64,000 nucleotides of DNA from Bacteroidales bacterium (GTDB lineage Bacteria; Bacteroidota; Bacteroidia; Bacteroidales; UBA932), in assembly GCA_017477245.1 (NCBI GenBank), contig JAFUWY010000037.1:1-64000 (forward strand), written 5' to 3'. Made by a program: the position numbers and the translations under genes. Below the pieces are notes generated by a model. It searched no databases. It was not told where the DNA came from and saw nothing but the letters and a program-made list of their open reading frames with translations. Position 1 is the stretch's first letter; every line of letters begins with the position of its first letter. This document shows positions 15,714 to 23,917 of the stretch, piece after piece.

Positions 15714-16721
15714 TTATCGGTTATTCGGAACAGGGTCCCTGTGGTTGATGACATTGGGCAGGGTGAAGATCGCTTTCAAATCATCCAATGTGTTGTACCG
15801 ATCACTGGTGAAGCCCGTCCAGATCATGAACCAGGCGAATTTGTCCATTTTCCGGAGCATCTCGGGAGAAGGCAGGCTGCCCAGTTCTCCGAGGGCGATC
15901 AGTTTTCCTTTGCCCAGTTCAACGAGCTGGTCGTGGTGCGAAAGCTTCCAGTCACGGTTGTACACGTCGGTAGCCAGCACATCGACATATTCGTTCCCGG
16001 GGTAATACAAGGCATACGCCCGGGCTGTATCATTGGGGATTTCGCGAGGTGCATTGGCGTTCCATACCCAGATCAGATTGTCCAGGTGATGTACGTCCAC
16101 CAGACGATGATAAAGCATTCTCCAAAGTTTGGTAAACCCGTCAGGGCCTTCTCTCCATCCCCACCAGAACCATTCACCATTCATTTCGTGGTATGGCCTC
16201 CATAGCACGGGAATATGCTTGTCCCGGAGAACCTGGAGAAAAGTAGCGATGGAGTCTACCTGTTCCTTCCACATCCGGTTCATCTCCGACCCTTCAGTGA
16301 CAAGTTCTTTCCACTGCGCGTTCGTGAACTTTCCCTGGGTCTGGGTACGGAAATCCACGCGTGGTGTACGGTCAAAGGGGCGGTTCACGTGCCACATCAG
16401 GGTGATGATATGGCCCCGTCTGAACTCGTGTTCCGCGATACGCACCACCTGTGCCGCGTCCCAGGCGAGGTCTCCTCCCCAGATCATCGGTGTCTTGCCG
16501 GAGGCATCTTCGATGCGGTCCAAGTCGTCCAAGTAGTTGGGCAGCTGCAGCTGGTTGTGGTGGAGGGCCGAGATGATCTTTCCTTCAGCTACGGTCTGAT
16601 AAAGGTCCGAAAGCAGGGCCCTCGCTTCGGGCGAAGCGTTAGGATTGACCGGATCAAAAGGCTGTGCCATCAGGATGAGGCACTGCAGCCATGCGGCGAT
16701 AAAAAGGAAGGTCCGTTTCAT
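15714..16721 (-). CDS. Glycoside hydrolase family 26 enzyme (beta-mannanase type)
   Basis: A 335-residue secreted endo-enzyme that probably cuts beta-1,4-mannan. A signal peptide spans residues 1-19 (MKRTFLFIAAWLQCLILMAQ). The GH26 barrel shows SALHHN, 'GGDLAWDA', the acid/base E179 in WRPYHEMNGEWFWWG and the nucleophile E279 in LIALGELGS. WYW-rich sequence around E179 is a strong family mark. Some GH26 members attack beta-1,3-xylan or mixed-linkage glucan, so mannan is the likeliest but not certain substrate. The start at 16721 is chosen for the signal peptide; the frame extends upstream without homology. It stands alone, without other mannan genes near it. Confidence 0.88.
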   Translation of the reverse strand: MKRTFLFIAAWLQCLILMAQPFDPVNPNASPEARALLSDLYQTVAEGKIISALHHNQLQLPNYLDDLDRIEDASGKTPMIWGGDLAWDAAQVVRIAEHEFRRGHIITLMWHVNRPFDRTPRVDFRTQTQGKFTNAQWKELVTEGSEMNRMWKEQVDSIATFLQVLRDKHIPVLWRPYHEMNGEWFWWGWREGPDGFTKLWRMLYHRLVDVHHLDNLIWVWNANAPREIPNDTARAYALYYPGNEYVDVLATDVYNRDWKLSHHDQLVELGKGKLIALGELGSLPSPEMLRKMDKFAWFMIWTGFTSDRYNTLDDLKAIFTLPNVINHRDPVPNNR

Positions 16722-16832
16722 AGTAAAGACGTACTGTAAAACACTGTTCTGAAAGGGCAAGTTAATCAAATTGTAGGACGATTGCAAGGAATTGGTGGCG
16801 TAAGCGAGCAATACTTCCGAAAACAAAAAAAG

Positions 16833-16872
16833 AAAGGACGGGGACTCCTCTAAATGGGTTATCCTCGTCCTT
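16833..16872. terminator. Hairpin related to the GGACAAGG family
   Basis: AAAGGACGGGGA and TATCCTCGTCCTT pair around CTCC/GGGT. A-rich DNA on the left gives a T run on the minus strand. It could insulate the GH26 gene from transcription entering from the right. Confidence 0.5.
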
Positions 16873-17283
16873 ATTTGCTTGGTATAGGTACCATCTGCAG
16901 TAGTATATAGTAGTGCTTCGAGAAGAGAAGTGACTTTCCCGGGAATCGCAGGAGGGGGCAAGTAAGGAGTAGTGACCCCATGAGCGTGTTATATCGGGTT
17001 ATCTGAAGATTATCTCTCTAACCCCCTGTCGCTCCCGCGACATCCCCCTTATCAAGGGAAACGCCGATTCCGGCTTCGCCTCCATCGGGCGGCTCCGCTG
17101 CTTCGACATCCTGCGGATGTCTCGCTGACGCTCCACCGCGCGCCTGACGGCGCGTCGCTGCGCCCCGACGGTGCTCTCCAGGGTACGATTCAGCATTTCG
17201 GCGTCATGTGGGTTAATTGACATTTTCGGTTGGTGAAACACCGTGTATGTATTTGATTTATATGCAGTTCTTGCCACTTTATT

Positions 17284-17295
17284 GAAACCGGTTTC
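17284..17295. promoter_or_regulatory. Palindromic LacI-type operator candidate
   Basis: GAAACCGGTTTC is a perfect 12-bp palindrome with a central CG, extended imperfectly to ATTGAAACCGGTTTCGAT. LacI/GalR repressors bind sites of this form. The next plus-strand frame is the small one at 17336; no LacI-family gene is in the window. Confidence 0.35.
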
Positions 17296-17335
17296 GATCA
17301 AGTGGTGACATATCAATAATAAGGAGGCGTCAAAG

Positions 17336-17425
17336 ATGTCCGAGGCGGCACAAATCCTTTTTCTGCGTGATAAGGAAGTCGATGATTATCAACAAGAACC
17401 GAAAATCAGTGGTACCCAAAAATGA
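17336..17425 (+). CDS. Possible 29-aa peptide with Shine-Dalgarno sequence
   Basis: MSEAAQILFLRDKEVDDYQQ begins a 29-residue frame. AAGGAGG at 17321-17327 ends 8 bases before the ATG, a spacing ideal for initiation and rare in this phylum. A LacI-type palindrome lies 40 bases upstream. There is no hydrophobic segment and no recognisable family. It may be a real small protein, a leader peptide or chance. Confidence 0.25.
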   Translation: MSEAAQILFLRDKEVDDYQQEPKISGTQK

Positions 17426-17536
17426 TACCAGTGATTTCGTAAAACACACAGTATCAATTACTTCCTCATCACGCTTCGTCGCCGAGGGAGAGAGGAGAGA
17501 GGAGAGCGAGTGTGTCGGCAGCGGCAAATGTACGTT

Positions 17537-17663
17537 GTGGGAAACAGGAACGCCCGACAGAAGAGGCCTGCGGGGTGTCCGTGTTTCCCACGGGCCGAAA
17601 TCGGGCCCTTGGGAAACACCCGGGCCTGACTGAGACCGTCAGCGCGGCCTCCTTGTTTCCCAC
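17537..17663. repeat. Two 72-bp units, each with inverted arms
   Basis: GTGGGAAACA at 17537 and TTGGGAAACA at 17609 are 72 bp apart; the complementary TGTTTCCCAC at 17582 and 17654 are also 72 bp apart. Each unit can form a 9-10-bp stem with a 35-base loop. The loops differ in sequence, and the 17-base linker GGGCCGAAATCGGGCCC is itself palindromic. Confidence 0.8.
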
Positions 17664-17690
17664 CGTTGCCGGCAACAAGCCTTTTGGCGC

Positions 17691-17828
17691 TGCCAGGGGC
17701 GCACTGCCCTATCTCCGCCCCTGGCGACCCGGTTTCCTCTCTGCCAGGGGCAAAAACTGGCCTCTTTGCCCCTGGTAGGCGATTTTCCACGTTGCCAGGG
17801 GCTGTGGGGCCTTGATTTGCCCCTGGCA
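17691..17828. repeat. Three 51-bp units, each with inverted arms
   Basis: TGCCAGGGGC at 17691, 17742 and 17793 and GCCCCTGG at 17717, 17768 and 17819 both recur every 51 bp. Each unit folds into a hairpin with 8-10-bp stem and 16-base loop, separated by 15-base linkers. Loops and linkers have diverged strongly while the arms are kept. Confidence 0.85.
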
Positions 17829-17878
17829 GGCATTTCCCCACGATTCCGAGGGCGGTAGAACCTGTCTTCGTTAGTGCA

Positions 17879-17996
17879 GCCGTTCGGGGGTGGGCCTGGC
17901 GAAGGCTCAGCCGCAGCAGGGGCCGTCGGAACGGCCCCGGTGCCCGCGCAGCGGGAAGCGAGGATGGAAGCCGAGCCAGGCCCGCCCCCGAACGGC
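17879..17996 (-). repeat. Structured dispersed element, copy 1
   Basis: Outer arms of 21 bp (17879-17899 and 17976-17996) pair with one G-T. The 76-base core (17900-17975), read on the minus strand, contains CTCGGCTTCCATCCTCG, hairpin CCCGC-TGC-GCGGG, hairpin GGGGCCGT-TCCG-ACGGCCCC and GCTGAGCCTTCG. Copy 2 at 53930 has the same core but unrelated arms. This copy is directly joined to the 26-bp array. Function unknown. Confidence 0.8.
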
Positions 17997-18100
17997 AAAC
18001 GGCCCTCTACCGACTGACTGGGAAACGGCCCGGCACCAACTGACTGCCAAACAACGCGGCATCGGCGGACCGGCAAACGGCTCGGCACCAACCGGACAAG
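17997..18100. repeat. Four 26-bp tandem units
   Basis: Units start with AAAC at 17997, 18023, 18049 and 18075, exactly 26 bp apart. Units 2 and 4 share AAACGGCYCGGCACCAAC; units 1 and 2 share ACTGACTG. The array begins at the base after the structured element's outer arm. Confidence 0.8.
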
Positions 18101-18117
18101 CGTCGGCGAGATTGATG

Positions 18118-18214
18118 CAGGAGACCGAGGCAGGGGCTCATGCAGGAGACCGAACAGGAGACCAAACAGGAGACCAAGGCAGGAAACGGATGCCGGAGAC
18201 TCATGCCGGAGACT
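18118..18214. repeat. 12-13-bp tandem repeat (CAGGAGACCRAA)
   Basis: CAGGAGACC recurs at 18118, 18143, 18155 and 18167, with diverged copies (CAGGAAACG, CCGGAGACT) to 18214, spaced 12-13 bp apart (25 bp once). It ends 13 bases before the -7 element of the DUF1295 gene. Confidence 0.75.
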
Positions 18215-18227
18215 GACAAGAATTGTG

Positions 18228-18235
18228 TATATTTG
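18228..18235 (+). promoter_or_regulatory. -7 element of the DUF1295 gene
   Basis: TATATTTG fits TAnnTTTG and is 28 bases before the ATG at 18264. The -33 position falls at the end of the 12-13-bp repeat array. Confidence 0.55.
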
Positions 18236-18263
18236 CCTTCTGAAACCAATAAACCGGATACCC

Positions 18264-19202
18264 ATGAAACTCGGACCCATCGCCGCCCTGCTCGGGCTTT
18301 CGCTCATCGCCTGCCCGCTCCTCTATATCTTCGTCGGCCCCGCACTGGATGCGGAGCAGCTCGCCACCCTGCGCATCCTGCTCATCATCATGGGCAGCAG
18401 CGTCCTGTACTGCTTCGTCGTCGGCGAACTGACGGGCAACAACAGCCAGATGGACAAGCTCTGGAGCCTGCTGCCCATCGCCTACACCTGGGTTATCGCG
18501 GTCCGGGGCGGGATGGCCCCGCGCCTGGTCCTGATGGCCACGCTCGCCACCCTGTGGGGCGCGCGGCTCACCTTCAACTTTGCCCGCAAAGGGGCCTACA
18601 AGCTCCGCTTCTGGGAAGGTGAGGAAGACTACCGCTGGGCCGTGCTCCGCGCCAAGAAAGAATTCCAGCCCCACTGGAAATGGATGCTGTTCAACCTCTT
18701 CTTCATCTCCCTCTACCAGAACGCCCTGGTGCTGCTGATCACCTTCCCGGCGCTCGTGGCCATGGGAGCCCCGGCGCCCCTGGGCTGGGTGGACGGCCTC
18801 GCCGCCGTCCTGACCGCCGGGTTCGTCGCCTACGAGACCCTCGCCGACGAACAGCAATGGCGCTTCCAGTCCCGCAAATGGGCGATGATCCGCGAAGGGC
18901 GCAAGCTGGAGGACCTCCCTGCCCCTTACAACCTGGGATTCAACACGACAGGCCTCTGGGGCATCAGCCGCCATCCCAATTATTTCGCGGAGCAGGGCAC
19001 CTGGATCTCCTTCTATCTGTTCTCCATCGCAGCCGGCTGCGGCCTCTTCAACTGGAGCGCCGCCGGCGCCCTGCTGCTGGTCGTCCTCTTCCTCGGCAGT
19101 TCCGCCTTCGGCGAAGAGATCAGCAGCGGGAAGTACCCGGCGTACGCCCGCTACCAAAAAGAAGTCGCCCGGTTCTGGCCCGGGCGACGATTCAAGTCAT
19201 AA
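18264..19202 (+). CDS. DUF1295 membrane protein (steroid 5-alpha-reductase-like fold)
   Basis: A 312-residue inner membrane protein with about seven to eight hydrophobic segments. The C-terminal 'GLWGISRHPNYFAEQGTWISFYLF' and 'GEEISSGKYPAYARYQKEV' are the marks of the DUF1295 family, related to steroid 5-alpha reductases and isoprenylcysteine methyltransferases; the histidine and asparagine of RHPNYF bind cofactor in relatives. Such proteins are thought to reduce or methylate lipid-like molecules. The substrate here is unknown. The start at 18264 sits 28 bases after a good -7 element; a longer frame from 18225 would overlap it. The stop is 3 bases from the convergent patatin gene end. Confidence 0.8.
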   Translation: MKLGPIAALLGLSLIACPLLYIFVGPALDAEQLATLRILLIIMGSSVLYCFVVGELTGNNSQMDKLWSLLPIAYTWVIAVRGGMAPRLVLMATLATLWGARLTFNFARKGAYKLRFWEGEEDYRWAVLRAKKEFQPHWKWMLFNLFFISLYQNALVLLITFPALVAMGAPAPLGWVDGLAAVLTAGFVAYETLADEQQWRFQSRKWAMIREGRKLEDLPAPYNLGFNTTGLWGISRHPNYFAEQGTWISFYLFSIAAGCGLFNWSAAGALLLVVLFLGSSAFGEEISSGKYPAYARYQKEVARFWPGRRFKS

Positions 19203-19205
19203 GGA

Positions 19206-21632
19206 TCAGAATACCAGGCCGAAGCCCAGCGTGGCACCGAAGCCGCCGTCCGTGCACCAGTGCACACCGATCTGCAAAGGCCCCGCTACGGTCTTGCGGC
19301 CGTACTCCAGCCCGATGGCGGTCTCACCATAGTAGCGCTGGAACAGATCCTTGAAATCGTGGCTGTTGCGCAGGTGCGCTCCCTGGAGGGACAGGTAGTT
19401 GACATGGCTGAACTGCCAGCGCAGGTCCATCCGCGCCATCATGGCGAAACGCTGCATGATATGGAACGAAATCCCGTACCCGAAGAACGGGATCTGGTAC
19501 TCCATATAGCGCCCGGCCACCGTGCCGCCGGCGGTCAGGGTATGCATGAGGTTCATCATGCCGTTGTAGCGCGAATTCCAACCGGCATACAGCATCGGCT
19601 GAAGCGTGAAACGGCTGCCGAGCGGAATGGCCGCCGTGGCATCGAGCAAGACGGTGGCATAGGGCTTGACCGGGCCTTCCACAGACTCGCCCCAGCCCAT
19701 ATCATACTCTTCCAGATAGGTGGAATAACCGCCGAAGACATAGCGGCCGCTGATTCCGCCGCGGAAACCCCGTGTCGGGAAATAGCCGTCATCCAGCGTG
19801 TCTGCCCGAAGGATCCCATAGACGGAATGCCAGTTGCTGTAGAAATCGTAATCCTTCCACCACATGATGGCATCCAGGTAGTTTTCGTAAGGTTCAAGCT
19901 CCCAGGAGTAGCCCAGCCGGATGGTACCGTAAACGAAACGGGAATCCTCCAGATAGGCGTCCAGACGCGTATTGATGGCCTTGATCTTGGCATCAATCCC
20001 CTGATCGACATACGTCAGGTTGAGGTAGGAGACCTTGGCGGAGACACCGACACTGGGCAGGTGGCGGAGCGGTTTGTAGGAAAAGTCCAGCAGGGCGGTG
20101 GCATTGTTGCCGATCTTGAGCTCCGTGGAGAAGCGGGGACCGTAGAGTTTGCGCGTTCCCAGACCCAGGCGCAGGCTGGCGTAGACCACCTCGTCGTTGT
20201 CGACATGCACGCCGGCGCTGAATTCGTTGACCTGGCCCTTCTGGCAATCGAAGATCAGGGTATAAGGCTCCCCGCTCCCCTCCAGCCGATAGGTCACCGA
20301 CTCGAAAGCACGCGTGCCGTAGATCAGCGACAGGATCCGCTCGATGTCGGTGCGGTTGTACATGCCGTCCCGCTGCAGGTAGAGCGGATCGATCAGATAC
20401 TTCTGTTCTTTCTCGGGAATGCCTTCGATGCGGATGTCATGGACCAGCACTTCCTGCCGGCCAATGTCCACGGCATGTTTCTTCAAGACCGGCATGGGGC
20501 CTTTGGCGCCCACCCGGCGGGCGATCTCCTCGAAGGCTTCCTTGTTCTGCAGGGCGAGTTCGTAGCCCTGCTTCATGATGTCGGCCACGCTCTCCTCGTC
20601 GAAAGAGAGCATACTGTAGCCGGGCAGTTCGTGCTGGAGCAGGATGTCCGTCCGGGCGCGGTTGACCGACGCGGCATCGGAGGACATCATCGTGATGTTC
20701 TGCTGGGCGAGGTTCGCCAGGGTGTTGAGGTCCGTGAGCGTGCGGTGGACCGGCATCTCGGAGCCGATCACGATGTCCGCGCCCATCGCCCGGGCGATGT
20801 CGACCGGGAAATTGTTGCGGGTCCCGCCGTCGGAGAGGACCATGTTGTCGATGCGGACCGGACGGAAATAGAGCGGAATGGCCATCGTGGAGCGCATGGC
20901 ATCCACGACGCTGCCATCCATCCAGTTCTTCTCCTTCATCGAGACCATGTCCGTGGCGACGCAGAAGAACGGGATGGGCATCCGGTCAAAAGTCAGGGAA
21001 TCCTGGTAGCCCACGGACACGGAGCTGAGGGTATTGCGGACGTTATAGCCGAACAGGAAACCGTCCGGCAGACCGAGGCCGATCTTGTTCATCGCCTCCT
21101 GGCCCATGTCGGAGGTACGGGTATTGACCTTCGAATACATGCGCTCGATCTCAAGCTGACGCTGGACCCGTGCGCTCAGACCCTCTTTCTCATAATGGAA
21201 GGGGATGTCGATGAAGAAGCGCTCCTTGTTGCGGCGCACGCGGTAGGACTGGTAGTCGTCCGGCACGCGGTCCGACATCATCACGGTCCAGTCGATCGCC
21301 CGGACCAGGGAGTCCAGGTACTGCTGTCCGTAGCCGAACGAATACAGGCCGGCCACGAGGCCGCCCATGCTCGTCCCGCCGATCAAGTCGACCGGGATGC
21401 CGAGTTCCTCCATGTAGCGGAGGACGCCCAGGTGCGCCAGGCCGCGGGCACCGCCGCCGCCCAGCACGACGGCCACCGTGGGCCGGTACTGCCGGATCGA
21501 ATCCATCCGCGCCCGCATCCGGGCGATGGCCTGCTCGTCCCCTTCGGGGTCCACGCTGGGCATGACCAATCCCTGCTGCGCAAAGGCCGTCAGCGAAAGG
21601 CCCAGGAGCAGCAGTGTCAATATCCTCTTCAT
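19206..21632 (-). CDS. Patatin-like phospholipase with Omp85-type barrel
   Basis: An 808-residue outer membrane protein of PlpD type. A signal peptide ends near residue 19. The patatin domain (about 50-330) has the oxyanion loop GGGGARG (58-64), the nucleophile S88 in GTSMGG and the catalytic aspartate in LSDGGTRNNFP. A POTRA-like domain follows near 360-440, then a 16-strand-type beta barrel ending in 'GFGLVF' with a terminal phenylalanine, as expected for BAM-inserted proteins. It would display or release a lipase on the cell surface. It starts 4 bases after the rubredoxin stop. The longer frame upstream overlaps rubredoxin and is not used. Confidence 0.9.
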   Translation of the reverse strand: MKRILTLLLLGLSLTAFAQQGLVMPSVDPEGDEQAIARMRARMDSIRQYRPTVAVVLGGGGARGLAHLGVLRYMEELGIPVDLIGGTSMGGLVAGLYSFGYGQQYLDSLVRAIDWTVMMSDRVPDDYQSYRVRRNKERFFIDIPFHYEKEGLSARVQRQLEIERMYSKVNTRTSDMGQEAMNKIGLGLPDGFLFGYNVRNTLSSVSVGYQDSLTFDRMPIPFFCVATDMVSMKEKNWMDGSVVDAMRSTMAIPLYFRPVRIDNMVLSDGGTRNNFPVDIARAMGADIVIGSEMPVHRTLTDLNTLANLAQQNITMMSSDAASVNRARTDILLQHELPGYSMLSFDEESVADIMKQGYELALQNKEAFEEIARRVGAKGPMPVLKKHAVDIGRQEVLVHDIRIEGIPEKEQKYLIDPLYLQRDGMYNRTDIERILSLIYGTRAFESVTYRLEGSGEPYTLIFDCQKGQVNEFSAGVHVDNDEVVYASLRLGLGTRKLYGPRFSTELKIGNNATALLDFSYKPLRHLPSVGVSAKVSYLNLTYVDQGIDAKIKAINTRLDAYLEDSRFVYGTIRLGYSWELEPYENYLDAIMWWKDYDFYSNWHSVYGILRADTLDDGYFPTRGFRGGISGRYVFGGYSTYLEEYDMGWGESVEGPVKPYATVLLDATAAIPLGSRFTLQPMLYAGWNSRYNGMMNLMHTLTAGGTVAGRYMEYQIPFFGYGISFHIMQRFAMMARMDLRWQFSHVNYLSLQGAHLRNSHDFKDLFQRYYGETAIGLEYGRKTVAGPLQIGVHWCTDGGFGATLGFGLVF

Positions 21633-21636
21633 CAGG

Positions 21637-21795
21637 CTATGCTGCGCTGAAATCTTCCTTGCCAACGCCGCAGAGGGGGCACACCCAATCCGCAGGGAGG
21701 TCCTCAAATGCGGTTCCGGGGGCGATGCCGTTGTCCGGATCACCGACAGCAGGGTCATACTCATACCCGCAGATGTTGCATACGTACTTGCTCAT
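21637..21795 (-). CDS. rd: Rubredoxin
   Basis: A 52-residue iron protein beginning [15 protein letters not shown]. The four iron ligands are C6 and C9 (CNIC) and C39 and C42 (CPLC), with the family pattern '[15 protein letters not shown]' and the aromatic core residues Y4, Y11, Y13, F30 and W37. Rubredoxins carry single electrons, in anaerobes often for peroxide and oxygen detoxification with rubrerythrin or flavodiiron proteins. Length and cysteine spacing are canonical. The patatin gene starts 4 bases downstream on the same strand, which suggests cotranscription, though no functional link is known. Confidence 0.93.
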   Translation of the reverse strand: MSKYVCNICGYEYDPAVGDPDNGIAPGTAFEDLPADWVCPLCGVGKEDFSAA

Positions 21796-21919
21796 AATCA
21801 GTTGTTTAGTTAAAGCGTCAAGGGATTGTCCACCCAGCGGGCCACCACTGTCCGGGCAAACCCATTATGCAAATATAATAAATTAATTTGCGTATCTTTA
21901 CAAAAACTGACCACGAACC

Positions 21920-23917
21920 ATGAGACCTTTGCTGCTCCTGCTCACCTGTGCCGCGCTCCTGCCGGGCACCGCGTACGCGGCCGCGCCGCGCCATTTCGAA
22001 CTCGCTTCGCCCGACGGGCACCTGCGCCTCGGCGTGGACGCCGGACCGCAGATCACCTACACCCTGGACCGGGACGGCGTATCCGTCATGGCCCCGTCCG
22101 GGCTGTCCGTGCAGCTGGCGGACGGGACCGCCTACGACGGGTCCGTCCGTTTCGAGAAGGCGCTGCACCGCAGCGTGGACGACAGTTTCGCCACGCCGGT
22201 CTACAAGCGCGCGACCGTGCGGGACCACTTTAACGAGCTGACCCTCAGGTACAAGACCTTCGACCTTGTCTTCCGCGCCTACGACGCCGGCGTGGCCTGG
22301 CGCTTCGTCTCCCGCGCGAAGGCCGGCTTCACCGTCCGCGACGAGCAGGCCGAATTCCGCTTCGCGGAAGACGTCGAAGCCACGGTCCCCTATGTCCGGC
22401 ACGACTCGCAGGCCGACCCGTACCTGAATTCGTTCGAGACCTACTACCAGATCCACCCCCTGAGCGCCTGGAAGGACGATATCGCCCTGCTGCCCACCAG
22501 TTTCGCCATGCGGAACGGATGGCGGGTCAACATCACGGAATCCGACCTGCTGGACTATCCGGGCATGTACCTGAAGCACCTGGGCGGCACGGCCCTCGGG
22601 GGCGTCTATCCCCCGTATCCCAAAGAAGTGGTCCAGGGTGGGCACAACCGTCTCCAGGGCATCGTCCGCTCCAAGGAAGACTTCATCGCGAAGCAGCCCG
22701 CGGGCGCGGTGCTCCCCTGGCGCATCGTGGCCGTGGCCACGAGCGACGTCCGGCTGCTCGACAGCGACCTCGCCTACGTCCTGGGCCGGCCGGCGGCCGG
22801 CACCGACTGGAGCTGGGTCAAGCCCGGCAAGGTGGCCTGGGACTGGTGGAACGACTGGAACCTCTACGGCGTGGACTTCCGCGCCGGAATCAACACGCAG
22901 ACATACAAGTACTATATCGACTTCGCCGCGGCCCACGGCATCGAATACGTGATCCTCGACGAAGGCTGGGCGGTCAACCTCCAGGCGGACCTCTTCCAGG
23001 TCGTCCCGGAGATCGACCTGCCGGAGATCGTGGATTATGCCGGAGCCAAGGGCGTGGGGATCATCCTCTGGGCCGGCTACTGGGCCATGAACCGCGACAT
23101 CGAGGGCATCTGCAAGCACTATTCTGAAATGGGCGTCAAGGGTTTCAAGGTGGATTTCATGAACCGGGACGACCAGCAGATGGTGCAGTTCTTCACCCGC
23201 GTGGCCGAGACGGCCGCCCGCTACCACCTGCTCGTGGACTTCCACGGCGCGTTCAAGCCCAGCGGGCTGCAGCGCCCCTACCCCAACGTCATCAACCATG
23301 AGGGCGTGAACGGCCTGGAACAGATGAAATGGGCCGCGGCCGGCACGGACCAGGTGACCTACGATGTCCAGATTCCCTTCATCCGCATGTTCGCGGGCCC
23401 GCTGGACTACACGCAGGGCGCGATGCGCAATGCCACCCGCGGCAACTACCGGCCCGTCAACAGCGAGCCGATGAGCCAAGGCACGCGCTGCCGCCAGCTG
23501 GCGGAATACGTCATCTTCGAGGCGCCGCTGACGATGCTCTGCGACTCCCCGTCCAACTACCTCGCCGAGCCGGAGTGTCTGCAGTGGATGGCGGAGGTCC
23601 CGACCGTCTGGGACGAGACCGTGGCGCTGGCCGGCCGGGTCGGCGACTATGCCGCCATCGCCCGGTGCAAGGGCGATACCTGGTACGTGGGCGCGATGAC
23701 GGACTGGGAGGCCCGCGAACTGGAGATCGACCTGCGCGCCTTCCTGCCGGCAGGGCGGTATGAGGTGGAGATCTTCCGGGACGGACCCAACGCAGACCGC
23801 GCCGCGCGGGACTACGTCCGACAGACGCTGACCGTCACCGTGGCCGCGGAGCGGCACATCCTGCCGGTCCGCATGGCTCCGGGCGGCGGCTGGACCGCCC
23901 GGTTCAGGAAACTGTAG
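21920..23917 (+). CDS. Glycoside hydrolase family 97 enzyme
   Basis: A 665-residue secreted alpha-glycosidase with a signal peptide (about 1-20), an N-terminal beta-sandwich (to about 290), a TIM barrel (to about 570) and a C-terminal beta domain. Barrel motifs include 'WDWWNDWNLYG', 'YVILDEGWA' and 'KVDFMNRDDQ', where D412 sits where retaining GH97 alpha-galactosidases carry the nucleophile. E461 in INHEGVNG may be the acid/base. The inverting SusB-type alpha-glucosidases lack that aspartate, so alpha-galactosidase or a related retaining activity is more likely (inference). It is convergent with a HAD hydrolase, whose stop begins at the next base. Confidence 0.88.
   Translation: MRPLLLLLTCAALLPGTAYAAAPRHFELASPDGHLRLGVDAGPQITYTLDRDGVSVMAPSGLSVQLADGTAYDGSVRFEKALHRSVDDSFATPVYKRATVRDHFNELTLRYKTFDLVFRAYDAGVAWRFVSRAKAGFTVRDEQAEFRFAEDVEATVPYVRHDSQADPYLNSFETYYQIHPLSAWKDDIALLPTSFAMRNGWRVNITESDLLDYPGMYLKHLGGTALGGVYPPYPKEVVQGGHNRLQGIVRSKEDFIAKQPAGAVLPWRIVAVATSDVRLLDSDLAYVLGRPAAGTDWSWVKPGKVAWDWWNDWNLYGVDFRAGINTQTYKYYIDFAAAHGIEYVILDEGWAVNLQADLFQVVPEIDLPEIVDYAGAKGVGIILWAGYWAMNRDIEGICKHYSEMGVKGFKVDFMNRDDQQMVQFFTRVAETAARYHLLVDFHGAFKPSGLQRPYPNVINHEGVNGLEQMKWAAAGTDQVTYDVQIPFIRMFAGPLDYTQGAMRNATRGNYRPVNSEPMSQGTRCRQLAEYVIFEAPLTMLCDSPSNYLAEPECLQWMAEVPTVWDETVALAGRVGDYAAIARCKGDTWYVGAMTDWEARELEIDLRAFLPAGRYEVEIFRDGPNADRAARDYVRQTLTVTVAAERHILPVRMAPGGGWTARFRKL

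Larger units (their letters stand above)
16722..17535. other. Long intergenic region, first half
   Basis: No established gene is visible. It contains a terminator-like hairpin (16833-16872), a GC-rich stretch with short dyads such as GACATCC-TGC-GGATGTC (about 17000-17180), a palindromic operator-like site (17284-17295) and a 29-codon frame with a strong ribosome binding site (17336-17425). Frames called on the minus strand here lack any domain. Confidence 0.6.
17664..18227. other. Long intergenic region, repeat-rich second half
   Basis: The space before the DUF1295 gene consists almost wholly of repeats: the 51-bp array, the structured element (17879-17996), a 26-bp array (17997-18100) and a 12-13-bp array (18118-18214). 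No credible gene is seen on either strand. Confidence 0.7.

Noticed and set aside
16999..17316. Minus-strand frame of 105 codons
   Set aside because: No domain and a basic low-complexity translation over a GC-rich stretch of short dyads.
17330..17527. Minus-strand frame of 65 codons with a hydrophobic tail
   Set aside because: No family, no ribosome or promoter signal; the hydrophobic part may be a chance effect of AT-rich DNA.
17537..17828. Integron attC sites
   Set aside because: The arms are short, the units contain no cassettes, and no integrase or attI is present.
17639..18307. Minus-strand frame of 222 codons
   Set aside because: It runs through the tandem arrays; all frames are repetitive because 51 is divisible by three, and it overlaps the real DUF1295 start and promoter.
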